DNA of 64,000 bases from Polyangium sp. 6x1 (lineage in GTDB: Bacteria; Myxococcota_A; Polyangia; Polyangiales; Polyangiaceae), in NCBI RefSeq assembly GCF_029946515.1, contig NZ_JARZHH010000023.1:62001-126000 (forward strand), written 5' to 3'. Under the pieces are notes generated by a model. The model saw only the letters and a program-made list of their open reading frames with translations. It was not told where the DNA came from and searched no databases. The position numbers and the translations under genes were made by a program. Every line of letters begins with the position of its first letter. The first letter of the stretch is position 1. Positions 1 through 9,152 of the stretch are shown here, piece by piece.

Positions 1-74
1 CTGCAAGAGCGGCTTTGGTAAGATGTCCGCTCGTCCAGAGTGTAGCTTTTTCCCTTCACGATACGGGGTGAAGA

Positions 75-3000
75 ATGTTGGCAGCGAAGCGATGGTGGTT
101 TGCTCTTCCGGTCTCGCTGGCGGCAGCGTGCGGGGCGGACGACAGGGGCCCGCAATCGGGGGATGCTTCCCTTTCGGCGCAGGCGAAGGAGCCCCCGGCG
201 GGGGAAGCGGTGGATCACGCGGGGCTGCGCGCGGCCTACGTGGCGGCGGTGCAAAAGGACGCCTCACCCGCGTATCGCCTGGAGCGCGGCGCGAAAGGCG
301 CGATTTCCGCCCGGAACCCGGCGCAGGGCCTCTCCGCGGAGCTCTCCGCGGCCGGCGTGCGGGTCGCGGTGGATGCGCGCGCCGATCGCCCGTTCGAGCT
401 TTCGCTCGATGCCGTGGGCTGCGAGGGGGACCTCGCGCCGGCCGCCGCGGCTTCGCCCGAGGCGAGCGGCAATCGCGCCGAATATCGACGCGGTGACGTC
501 GTGGAGTGGTATTTGAATGGCCCGCTCGGCCTGGAGCAGGGCTTCGATCTCGCGACGAGGCCCGCGTGCCGCGAGGACGGCGGCGGGGCCGTGACGCTCT
601 CGATGCGCGCCGAGGGGCTCTTGCCCGAGCTCACGGCCGAGGCGGACGCGGCGCTCCTGCGCGACGAGGCGGGGGAGGTGATCCTCCGCTACACCGACCT
701 CTACGTCACGGACGCCCAGGGCCGCGTGCTCCCGTCCTTCCTCTCGGCGGAAGAGGGGCGGCTCTCCATTCACGTCGACGACACCGGCGCGATCTATCCG
801 ATCGTGGTCGACCCCATCGTATGGTCCGAGACGCAGAAGCTTTTGGCGAACGACGCGGCGGCGGACGACGCGTTCGGGTATGCCGTGGCGATCGACGGGG
901 ACACGGCCGTCATCGGCGCGCCGGACGACGACGACGCGGTGAAGGGCGTGGACGCGGGCTCGGCGTACGTGTTCCTCCGGAACGCCGCGAACAACACGTG
1001 GACGCAGTCGCAAAGGCTCCTCTCGAACGACGCCTCGCTCACGGCCGGCGATCGGTTCGGCCGCGCGGTCACCATCTCGGGCAACATCATCGCGGTCGGC
1101 GCGCCCATCGACAACGCGAGCCGCGGCGTGGTCTTCGTCTACCAGCGGACGGCCTTCGGCTCGAATTTCGCGTACCTCCAGAAGATCACGGCGGCCGACG
1201 CGGCGTCGGGCGACCGGTTCGGCTCGTCGGTCGCGCTCTCGGGCACGACGCTCGTGGTCGGCGCGCCGTTCGACGACACCACGCCCAACACCGATTCCGG
1301 ATCGGCCTACGTCTACTTGAAGGGCGCGACCACGTTCGCGGCGCAAGGCGGAAAGCTCACGGCGGGCGCGGCGGCCGCGACGCAGGACGAGTTCGGCACG
1401 TCCGTCGCGATCTCGGGCGATACCATCGTCGTCGGCGCGTACGGCGACGACGACAATGGCTCGGTGTCGGGCTCGGCGTTCGTGTTTTTCCGGACCGCCG
1501 GCACCTGGGCGCAACAAGCGAAGCTCGCCCCGCCCGACGGCAAGGCGAACGATTGGTTCGGCTACTCGGTCGCCGTCGCGGGCGACACCGCCCTCATCGC
1601 CGCGCCGTTCGCGCTCGCCTCGCAAGGCAAGGCGTATGCGTACACGCGCACGGGTGGCGTCTGGGCGCAGCAGGCGCAGATCCTCGCGATGGACGGCGAC
1701 GGCGGCGATCAGTTCGGGTATTCCGTGTCGCTCGTCGGAGACACGGCGGTCATCGGCGCGCGGTACGACGACCCGCAGTCGACCGGCTCGGCGTACGTGT
1801 TCCTGCGGACCGGAGGCGTCTGGGCCCAGGAGAAGAAGCTCACGGGCTCGGACGCGGGGCTCGGAGATCAATTCGGCCACGCGGTCGGCGTGAGCGGCTC
1901 CTGGGCGATCGTCGGGTCCGAGTCGCACGACGGCCCGGCCGCGAACACGGGCGCCGCGTACATGTTCACGCCGCAGAACAAGCTCGACATCGGGCAGGCG
2001 TGCCAGGTCGGCAAGGACTGCGCGAGCGGCTTCTGCGCCGACGGCGTCTGCTGCAACACGGCATGCGGCGGCAGCGCAGCGGGCGATTGCCAGGCCTGCA
2101 ACCTCGCGGGCGCGATCGGCACCTGCACGCCTTCCGCAGCCGGCACCGAGTGCCGCATGGCGGGCGGCGCCTGCGACGTCGCCGAGATGTGCGACGGGAC
2201 GAACACGGCCTGCCCCGCCGACACGAAGGTCGCGGCGGGCACCGAGTGCCGCGCCTCGATCGGCGGCTGCGATCCGGCCGAGGCGTGCGACGGCGCGAGC
2301 AATGATTGCCCGGCGGACATGTTCGCCGCAGGCGGCAGCGTTTGCCGCGCGGCCGTGGGCGCGTGCGACGTCGACGAGATCTGCGACGGGTTCACGCCGC
2401 TCTGCCCCGGCGACAACCTCGTCCCGGCCGGCACCGAGTGCCGCGCCGCAGCGGGCGGCTGCGACGTGGCGGAGAAGTGCGACGGCGCGAACGGCGCTTG
2501 CCCGGCGGACGCGAAGGTCGCGGCGGGCTCCGAGTGCCGCGCGGCGGCGGGCGCTTGCGACGCGGCGGAGGCATGCGACGGCGCGTCGAGCGATTGCCCG
2601 GCGGACATGCTGTCGAGCGCCGGCACCGAATGCCGCGCGGCAGCGGGCCTCTGCGACGCGCCCGAGAGCTGCGACGGCGCGACCGTGGATTGCCCGACCG
2701 ACGCGTTCGCGGTGGCGGGCGCGGAATGCCGAGCGGCGGCAGGTGAATGCGACGTGGCCGAGGTGTGCGACGGCGCGACGAGCGATTGCCCGACGGACGG
2801 CCTGGTGCCCGACGGCACGAGCTGCACCGACGGCACCTGCCAGGTGGGCGTCTGCGAGACGGGCGAAGGCGGCGCAGGCGGCGGCGGCGGAGCAGGCGGC
2901 GCCGGCGGTGACGGCGGCAGGGGCGGCGCAGGCGGTTCGGGCGCGAGTGGCTCGACCGGCACGGGCGGCGGCCCGGTGGTGGACGACGGCGGCTGCGATT

Positions 3001-3113
3001 GCCGCGCAGCAGGCAGCACGCGCGGTGACGCGGGATCCGCGGGCATCGTGGGCCTCGCGCTCGGCCTCGCGGCGTTCGTCCGGCGCCTGCGTTCACGGCG
3101 CGTCGGGGTCTAG
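75..3113 (+). CDS. FG-GAP repeat and cysteine-repeat surface lipoprotein with MYXO-CTERM-like tail
   Basis: A 1012-residue exported protein. The N-terminus is a short signal ending LAAAC, with Cys19 a likely lipidation site. About residues 250-630 hold seven FG-GAP-type blades with the recurring pattern FG.(S/A)VA..GDT.(V/I)GA, which predicts a beta-propeller. About residues 635-920 hold tandem cysteine repeats of the form ECRAA.G.CD.AE.CDG...CP.D, a type common in myxobacterial surface proteins. A Gly-rich linker, a GCDC motif, a short hydrophobic helix and terminal arginines follow, resembling the MYXO-CTERM sorting signal. Lipobox and C-terminal anchor in one protein is unusual. The ATG is preceded by a GGGGTGAAG ribosome-binding stretch. 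The ligand is unknown; a surface or adhesion role is inferred from architecture only. Confidence 0.85.
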   Translation: MLAAKRWWFALPVSLAAACGADDRGPQSGDASLSAQAKEPPAGEAVDHAGLRAAYVAAVQKDASPAYRLERGAKGAISARNPAQGLSAELSAAGVRVAVDARADRPFELSLDAVGCEGDLAPAAAASPEASGNRAEYRRGDVVEWYLNGPLGLEQGFDLATRPACREDGGGAVTLSMRAEGLLPELTAEADAALLRDEAGEVILRYTDLYVTDAQGRVLPSFLSAEEGRLSIHVDDTGAIYPIVVDPIVWSETQKLLANDAAADDAFGYAVAIDGDTAVIGAPDDDDAVKGVDAGSAYVFLRNAANNTWTQSQRLLSNDASLTAGDRFGRAVTISGNIIAVGAPIDNASRGVVFVYQRTAFGSNFAYLQKITAADAASGDRFGSSVALSGTTLVVGAPFDDTTPNTDSGSAYVYLKGATTFAAQGGKLTAGAAAATQDEFGTSVAISGDTIVVGAYGDDDNGSVSGSAFVFFRTAGTWAQQAKLAPPDGKANDWFGYSVAVAGDTALIAAPFALASQGKAYAYTRTGGVWAQQAQILAMDGDGGDQFGYSVSLVGDTAVIGARYDDPQSTGSAYVFLRTGGVWAQEKKLTGSDAGLGDQFGHAVGVSGSWAIVGSESHDGPAANTGAAYMFTPQNKLDIGQACQVGKDCASGFCADGVCCNTACGGSAAGDCQACNLAGAIGTCTPSAAGTECRMAGGACDVAEMCDGTNTACPADTKVAAGTECRASIGGCDPAEACDGASNDCPADMFAAGGSVCRAAVGACDVDEICDGFTPLCPGDNLVPAGTECRAAAGGCDVAEKCDGANGACPADAKVAAGSECRAAAGACDAAEACDGASSDCPADMLSSAGTECRAAAGLCDAPESCDGATVDCPTDAFAVAGAECRAAAGECDVAEVCDGATSDCPTDGLVPDGTSCTDGTCQVGVCETGEGGAGGGGGAGGAGGDGGRGGAGGSGASGSTGTGGGPVVDDGGCDCRAAGSTRGDAGSAGIVGLALGLAAFVRRLRSRRVGV

Positions 3114-3114
3114 T

Positions 3115-3525
3115 CGGGGCGCCGCGCCGGGGCGCTGCCCCGGGCCCCGCGGGGGCTCTTCGCCCCTCGACCCGAACCAGGGCCAGCCCTGGACCTCTGG
3201 GCATCGACTGCGCGAAGCGCAGTCGATGCGGGGAAAGAGTTTGAAGCTGTTCGCCCCCTCTTTGCAGCGCAAGCCCTGGACCTTTTGGGGACGAACTGCG
3301 CATCGCGCAGTTCGTCCCACAGGCCGTTGAGACGGCGTTGCCGGTTGAAATGTCAGCGCTGCTGTCTTGGTTGGCAGGGTCGCTCGTGGTCTTGCCTCGG
3401 CCCGTTCGATGAACTGCGCAATGCGCAGTTCATCGACCACGAGTCCAGCGCTTGCGCTGGTCCGGGTCCAGGGGCGGACAGCCCCGGTGGGGCCTGGGGC
3501 AAAGCCCCAGCGCAACGGCTTCGGG
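3115..3525. repeat. Composite palindromic intergenic repeat, copy A
   Basis: This convergent gap carries no gene. It holds a modular block also found at about 11475-11795, 13614-14022 and, inverted, 38338-38752. Main hairpins: 3202-3228 (arms CATCGACTGCGC / GCGCAGTCGATG, loop GAA), 3288-3318 (arms GGGACGAACTGCGC / GCGCAGTTCGTCCC, loop ATC) and 3407-3435 (arms CGATGAACTGCGC / GCGCAGTTCATCG, loop AAT). Smaller flanking palindromes are GGGGCGCTGCCCC, CCAGGGC/GCCCTGG, CCAGCGC/GCGCTGG and GGGGCTTTGCCCC. It lies between two 3' ends, so bidirectional termination or REP-like DNA organisation is plausible. Confidence 0.85.
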
Positions 3526-3539
3526 AGGAAAGGCTCTTC

Positions 3540-3938
3540 TCAGCCCATCGCCGGCGACGGCCGCCGCGACGGTTTTCGCATGGCGAGCCCGGCGACGCGC
3601 CCGGCGAGCTCGGTGTCCGACACGCTCTTCGATGCGTACCCGTGGGCACCCACGCTCATCGCGAGATCGGCGAGCTCCATGTCCGACCTGTCTCCGACCA
3701 GCATGATCCGGGTTTGTCCGAGCCCGAATGCATCGCGGATCATCTTCACGAGCAGACCGCCGTCGAGCCGGGGCATGTCCACGTCGACGAGCACGATCTC
3801 GCAGCCCGTCTCGCGGACTGCGTGCAGGCTGCCGAACGGTCCTTCGTGGAACCGCGCCCGCATGCCCGCCTTTTCCAGGCAACGCACGGCACGCTGTCCG
3901 AAGCTCGGGTCGTCGTCGATGATCAAAACGCGGGGCAT
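3540..3938 (-). CDS. Stand-alone response-regulator receiver domain protein
   Basis: A 132-residue single receiver domain (CheY-like fold) with no output domain. Asp8 and Asp9 form the acidic pocket, Asp52 in VDVDMP is the likely phosphoacceptor, and Lys104 matches the conserved lysine of the last strand. Two usual switch features are altered: the Thr/Ser after strand 4 reads LVGD (Gly at about 82), and the residue after the lysine is Ser instead of Pro. Function is probably a phosphorelay shuttle or a protein-protein switch. No histidine kinase is adjacent; the nearest is about 41 kb away, so the partner cannot be assigned. ATG start; the upstream AAAGAACGG is a weak ribosome-binding site. 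Confidence 0.85.
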   Translation of the reverse strand: MPRVLIIDDDPSFGQRAVRCLEKAGMRARFHEGPFGSLHAVRETGCEIVLVDVDMPRLDGGLLVKMIRDAFGLGQTRIMLVGDRSDMELADLAMSVGAHGYASKSVSDTELAGRVAGLAMRKPSRRPSPAMG

Positions 3939-4097
3939 GAACCGTTCTTTTGCAAGGAGCGGTCCATGACCGGGAGTCGCTGGAAATGCCCGAAAAGAAA
4001 GGGTTTCTTGAGGGCCCTTTGTCCAGGACGTCTTGCAGGGCTAAACGGCGGGCGCGCGGCTGCTTGCACTTTTGCGATCCCGCCGTGGGCGGAATGC

Positions 4098-5087
4098 TCA
4101 GAACGTCCCGCGTACGCCGGCCGTGCCGAGCCCGAGGACGGGTGACCACGTGATCGCGGCCTTTTTCTCGTCCTTCTTGGGCTTCTGCGTCGGGCCTGCG
4201 ATGAGCAGTGGCACGCCCACGCCGAGCCCCACCACGCCGACCACGAGGCCCGCCGTCGTCGCGTAACGAAGCGCGTCGAAGAAGTCAGCGTCCGCGTGGA
4301 ACTCTGGCTGACACGTCCGGTTCGGGCACTTCGACGTGAGCTCCTGCTCCTTCGAGAGCGCGAGCCCGCCCGTCACGCCGAACGCCACCATGCCGCCTGC
4401 GCCGACGCCGATTCCCACCCAGGCGATCGTCCTCCAGAAAGGATCCGGCTCCGGCGGCTTCGGCTTCGGCAGCGGCGGCAGCACGAGCACGACCTTCTCC
4501 GTCTGCTTCACGACGAGGTCGACCTTCTTCTTCACCTTCGTCTCGCCGCGACGAACCTCGACCTCGTGCTGTCCGGGATCGATCGGGCGCTTTTGCCCGA
4601 GCAGCGCCAGCGGGATCTGCGTGCCGTCGACGAACACCGTGATGCCGTCGCCGAGGGGACCCGTGACCTCGATCGTCAGGCTCGGGATGAGCGGCAGGAG
4701 CTCCTCTCGCTCCTTGAGCGCGTCGGCTTGCGCCTTGCGGAAGGCCGGCGTGACGGGCGCGCGCGAGAGATCCATGCGCGTCACCGCGAGGTAGCGCTCC
4801 GTGGCCTCGACGAGGCGGCCGAGCTTCACGAGGCTGCGCGCGGCGCGCAGGCCGAGCGTCGGCGCGGGGACGAGCTGATCGGCGAGGTTGAACTTCTCGA
4901 GCGCCTCGGCGTACTGGCCCTTGTCGAAGAGCACGATGCCCTCCTCGCCGAGCTTGCGCGCGGCGCTGCGGGTCGCGAAGTCCTGCCCCGAGCTCACGGC
5001 CGGCGCGAGCCATGTGAGCGCGGCGAAGGCGAGCGTGAGGCACGTCCGGAGAGGCGCTCGCGTGGGCTTCGGGGGAGGGCGGTTCAT
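4098..5087 (-). CDS. Exported TPR/PEGA-like protein with two C-terminal membrane segments
   Basis: A 329-residue protein with a cleavable-looking signal peptide (residues 1-34, ending about VSSGQ). A helical stretch at about 40-130 resembles tetratricopeptide repeats (ARKLGEEGIVLFDKGQYAEAL). A beta-rich segment at about 140-205 with ITVFVDG and PGQHEVEVRRG resembles a PEGA domain. Two hydrophobic segments lie near 220-245 and 280-300. This layout recurs in myxobacteria beside Ser/Thr kinases. It starts 24 bp after the kinase stop on the same strand, so the two are probably co-transcribed and this protein may be a periplasmic partner of the kinase. Biochemical role unknown. Confidence 0.75.
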   Translation of the reverse strand: MNRPPPKPTRAPLRTCLTLAFAALTWLAPAVSSGQDFATRSAARKLGEEGIVLFDKGQYAEALEKFNLADQLVPAPTLGLRAARSLVKLGRLVEATERYLAVTRMDLSRAPVTPAFRKAQADALKEREELLPLIPSLTIEVTGPLGDGITVFVDGTQIPLALLGQKRPIDPGQHEVEVRRGETKVKKKVDLVVKQTEKVVLVLPPLPKPKPPEPDPFWRTIAWVGIGVGAGGMVAFGVTGGLALSKEQELTSKCPNRTCQPEFHADADFFDALRYATTAGLVVGVVGLGVGVPLLIAGPTQKPKKDEKKAAITWSPVLGLGTAGVRGTF

Positions 5088-5111
5088 CGGTTCGTCGGGG
5101 CTCGTGCTCGT

Positions 5112-6434
<1,323 letters not shown>

Positions 6435-6502
6435 GGCGGAGACCAAAGTCTAAACCAGGACACGCGGAAACGGGAAACACCGCGTGCGTGGTTCCGTCCG
6501 AT

Positions 6503-6802
6503 CTAGCGCGAGCTGCCGCTCATCCGCATGGGCACCTGGGCCGCCGGGCCCTCGGGCGGCAGCGTCTCGCGCACCTCGATCGAGCGCGTTTCGTCGTACT
6601 CCGGCTCTCCTCCGACCGACAACGAAGGCCAGTCGGGAAAGTAGGTCCCCGGCGCGATCACCACGGCATACGTGGGCGGCTCGGGCGCGAGGGGCGCCTC
6701 GGCCGCGCGTCGCGCCGCACCGCGCCCACAGCCCACGACCGACGCGGCGAGGCCACACGCGAGCGCGAGCAGGGAGAACCGACGCCTGGCCGAAGATCCC
6801 AT
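6503..6802 (-). CDS. Small hypothetical lipoprotein
   Basis: A 99-residue protein beginning MGSSARRRFSLLALACG, with a lipobox ending SVVGC (Cys at about 24) and a short mature domain rich in Pro and Glu. An in-frame GTG four codons earlier (6814) is an alternative start; the ATG gives the more typical signal peptide. It lies upstream of the kinase on the same strand with about 70 bp between. No family recognised; the export signal is the only clear feature. Confidence 0.6.
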   Translation of the reverse strand: MGSSARRRFSLLALACGLAASVVGCGRGAARRAAEAPLAPEPPTYAVVIAPGTYFPDWPSLSVGGEPEYDETRSIEVRETLPPEGPAAQVPMRMSGSSR

Positions 6803-6886
6803 GCCCGGCCCCACGCAAGGCGCGGGCCGGGGCGGTGTGCAGGACGTGCGCGACTGAATTCCGGCCAGTCGGGACGGATGTTTCGA

Positions 6887-9001
6887 TCAGGACCCGTTGG
6901 CCTTCGCGGAGCCCCCGTTCGCCGGGAGGAGCGGGAGCAGCCCGTGCGCCTGGGCCGCGGGCGGGACCTGCACCAGAGGCGGCGCGGCTGCGGCGCGCTC
7001 GCCGCGGTACCGCTTGATGCAGCCGGCGAGGATCTCGCCGATGAGCGTCCGGAAGTCCATGCTCGCGACCTTGCCGATGACGCAGAGATCGCTGAAATCC
7101 GGGGTGAGACCGGGCAGCGGGTTGCACTCGATCACGTACACCGTGCCGTCCTTCGCCATGCGCAGGTCGATCCGCGCGACGTCGCGGCAGTGCAGCGCGA
7201 GGAACGTGTCGCGCGCGATCCTTTCGATCCGTTTGACCTCCGATGAAGTGAGGTTCGCAGGGCATTCGAAGCGCACGAGCTTCGTGCCCATCTGCTTCTC
7301 CTCGAAGCCGTAGACCGGGTGCGCGGGCGGATCGACGAACACGACCTCCATCGGCGGCAGGACCCGCGGGCGGCGATCGCCGAGCAGGCCCACCGTGAAC
7401 TCGCGGCCGTCGATGTACTCCTCGACGAGCGCCGGCTGCCCGTACCGCTCGACGAGGATCTTCGCCGCGGCGCGCGCGCTCGCCTCGTCCGGCACCACGG
7501 ACGCGCTGCTGATCCCTTTCGACGTGCCCTCCGCGTTCGGCTTGACGATCACCGGGTAGCGGAAGGGTTTGAGCTTCTCGCGGCCCGTCGTGAGCACCTG
7601 CCACTCGGGCGTCTCGATCCGCGAGGCGCGCAGGATCTGCTTCGTGAGGCCCTTGTCGAGGCAAAGCGAGAGCGTCGTCGGATCGCTGCCGCTGTAGGGG
7701 ATGCCGAGCAGCTCCAGCATCGCGGGCACCTGCGCCTCGCGGCCGCGGCCGCGCACGCCCTCGGCGATGTTGAAGACCACGTCGGGCTGCGCGGCGAGCA
7801 GCCGGTGCGGCAGATCCGGCTTCGCTTCGAGCGGGATCACCGTGTGGCCGAAGCTCTCGATCGCGTTCGTGATCGCGTCGATCGTCTGCGGCGAGTCGAA
7901 CTCGGCCTCCGCGTCGCCGCCGTCGCGCTTCATGTTGAACGTGAAGCCCACGCGCAGCGCGGTCTTCTTCGGGCGGCGATGCGTCGCGCCGTCGATGAAC
8001 TGCGACATGCCCCGACGCTTGCACGCGCTCCGCACGATCGAGCGGATCACGCCGTCGAAGTCGAAGCCGCCCTTCCTCGCCGCGACGAACATCGCCGCGC
8101 TCGGATCGAGCGAGGGCAGCGCGTCGACCTCGAGGAAGTGGATGTCGTAGCCCGTCTGCGGCGACCCCGGGGCCACGCGGAACTCGCAGCGGCCGAGGTC
8201 CTTGAGATCGAGCGCCCGCACGATCCTGCGCGTCAGCGCCTGGATGCGATCGAGCACCGCCGTCGGCAGCTCCGCCACGCGGAGCGTCACGTGCTCGGGC
8301 CGCACGTTCTTCAGGTGGAAATCGTAGACGTTGTAAAGGTTCGAGTACCGAGGATCGATCACGTACTCGACCGGATCGAGGATCCCGTCGCTGCCGAGGC
8401 CTTCGATGAACGTGCACGACACGTCCACGCCGCGCAGGAAGCGCTCGACGAGCAGGCCCGCGGGGAAACGCGCGAGCTGCCGGTCGACGACCTCGGCGAG
8501 CTCGTGCCCGTCCTCGCAGACGCTGAAATCGCCCGAGATGCCCTTCGACGAGCCCTCGAAGTTCGGCTTCACGATCACCGGGAACGTGATGTCGTCGAGC
8601 GCGCCGCCCTCGATCGCCACGCGCGTCACGAGCCGCGCGCGGGGCGTCGGCACGCCAAAGCCCGCGAGCGTGCGCTTCGTGAGCGCCTTGTCGAGCGTCA
8701 GGCAGAGCGTGTACGCGTCCGAGCCCGTGTACGGGAAGCCGAGCTCGTCGAAGAGCGCGGGGTAAAACGCCTCGCGCGTCTTGCCCTTGTGCCCCTCGGC
8801 CATGTTGAACACGAGGTCGGGCGAGATCGATTCGATCCGCGCGATGACGCGCGAGGCAGGGCCGGAGACCTCGACGCGCTCGACCTCGTGGCCTGCGCGC
8901 ACGAGGGCCCCTTCGATCGCGTCGATGGTCGCTGGACTGTCGAACTCCGCCTCCTCGGGGGAGCCGGTGATCTTGAGGTTGTAGGTGAGCGCGATGCGCA
9001 T
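6887..9001 (-). CDS. Tandem ATP-grasp protein, two D-Ala-D-Ala ligase-like halves fused
   Basis: A 704-residue protein holding two complete Ddl-like ATP-grasp modules, about 1-345 and 350-670. Each begins with a similar block (RIALTYN / RVGFTFN, then EAEFDSP and TIDAI). Each has a VFN(M/I)AEG segment, an LDK.LTK motif and an ATP-binding PVIVKPN.EG(S/T)SKGIS loop. The second half keeps the metal-binding end motif as VIECNPLPG. The first half reads FLEVDALPS, with Asp at the conserved Asn position, so it may be altered or inactive. The family ligates D-amino acids for peptidoglycan, but a fused pair suggests a different amide-ligation substrate. ATG at 9001 was preferred over a longer GTG frame that would run into the divergent helicase gene. 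Confidence 0.85.
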   Translation of the reverse strand: MRIALTYNLKITGSPEEAEFDSPATIDAIEGALVRAGHEVERVEVSGPASRVIARIESISPDLVFNMAEGHKGKTREAFYPALFDELGFPYTGSDAYTLCLTLDKALTKRTLAGFGVPTPRARLVTRVAIEGGALDDITFPVIVKPNFEGSSKGISGDFSVCEDGHELAEVVDRQLARFPAGLLVERFLRGVDVSCTFIEGLGSDGILDPVEYVIDPRYSNLYNVYDFHLKNVRPEHVTLRVAELPTAVLDRIQALTRRIVRALDLKDLGRCEFRVAPGSPQTGYDIHFLEVDALPSLDPSAAMFVAARKGGFDFDGVIRSIVRSACKRRGMSQFIDGATHRRPKKTALRVGFTFNMKRDGGDAEAEFDSPQTIDAITNAIESFGHTVIPLEAKPDLPHRLLAAQPDVVFNIAEGVRGRGREAQVPAMLELLGIPYSGSDPTTLSLCLDKGLTKQILRASRIETPEWQVLTTGREKLKPFRYPVIVKPNAEGTSKGISSASVVPDEASARAAAKILVERYGQPALVEEYIDGREFTVGLLGDRRPRVLPPMEVVFVDPPAHPVYGFEEKQMGTKLVRFECPANLTSSEVKRIERIARDTFLALHCRDVARIDLRMAKDGTVYVIECNPLPGLTPDFSDLCVIGKVASMDFRTLIGEILAGCIKRYRGERAAAAPPLVQVPPAAQAHGLLPLLPANGGSAKANGS

Positions 9002-9152
9002 CTTTGGAAAGGAGGGTGCCGAAGGAGAGGGGGGATGTCGCGGGTTTTTCGACGAAAAATCTGGCTCGGCGACCGCGTCATGCGAGCGGACGGACGCTGC
9101 GTCAAGCGTCTGGGACTCCCGTCGCGCGGAGGCACGTGCTACGGCCCCGTGC
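9002..9152. promoter_or_regulatory. Divergent promoter region of ATP-grasp and pcrA genes
   Basis: About 150 bp separate the two divergent start codons. The stretch is somewhat AT-richer near 9030-9060 (GTTTTTCGACGAAAAAT, a short inverted repeat TTTTTCG/CGAAAAA at 9045-9061), the likely site of promoter or operator elements. No confident -35/-10 pair can be assigned. Confidence 0.4.
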
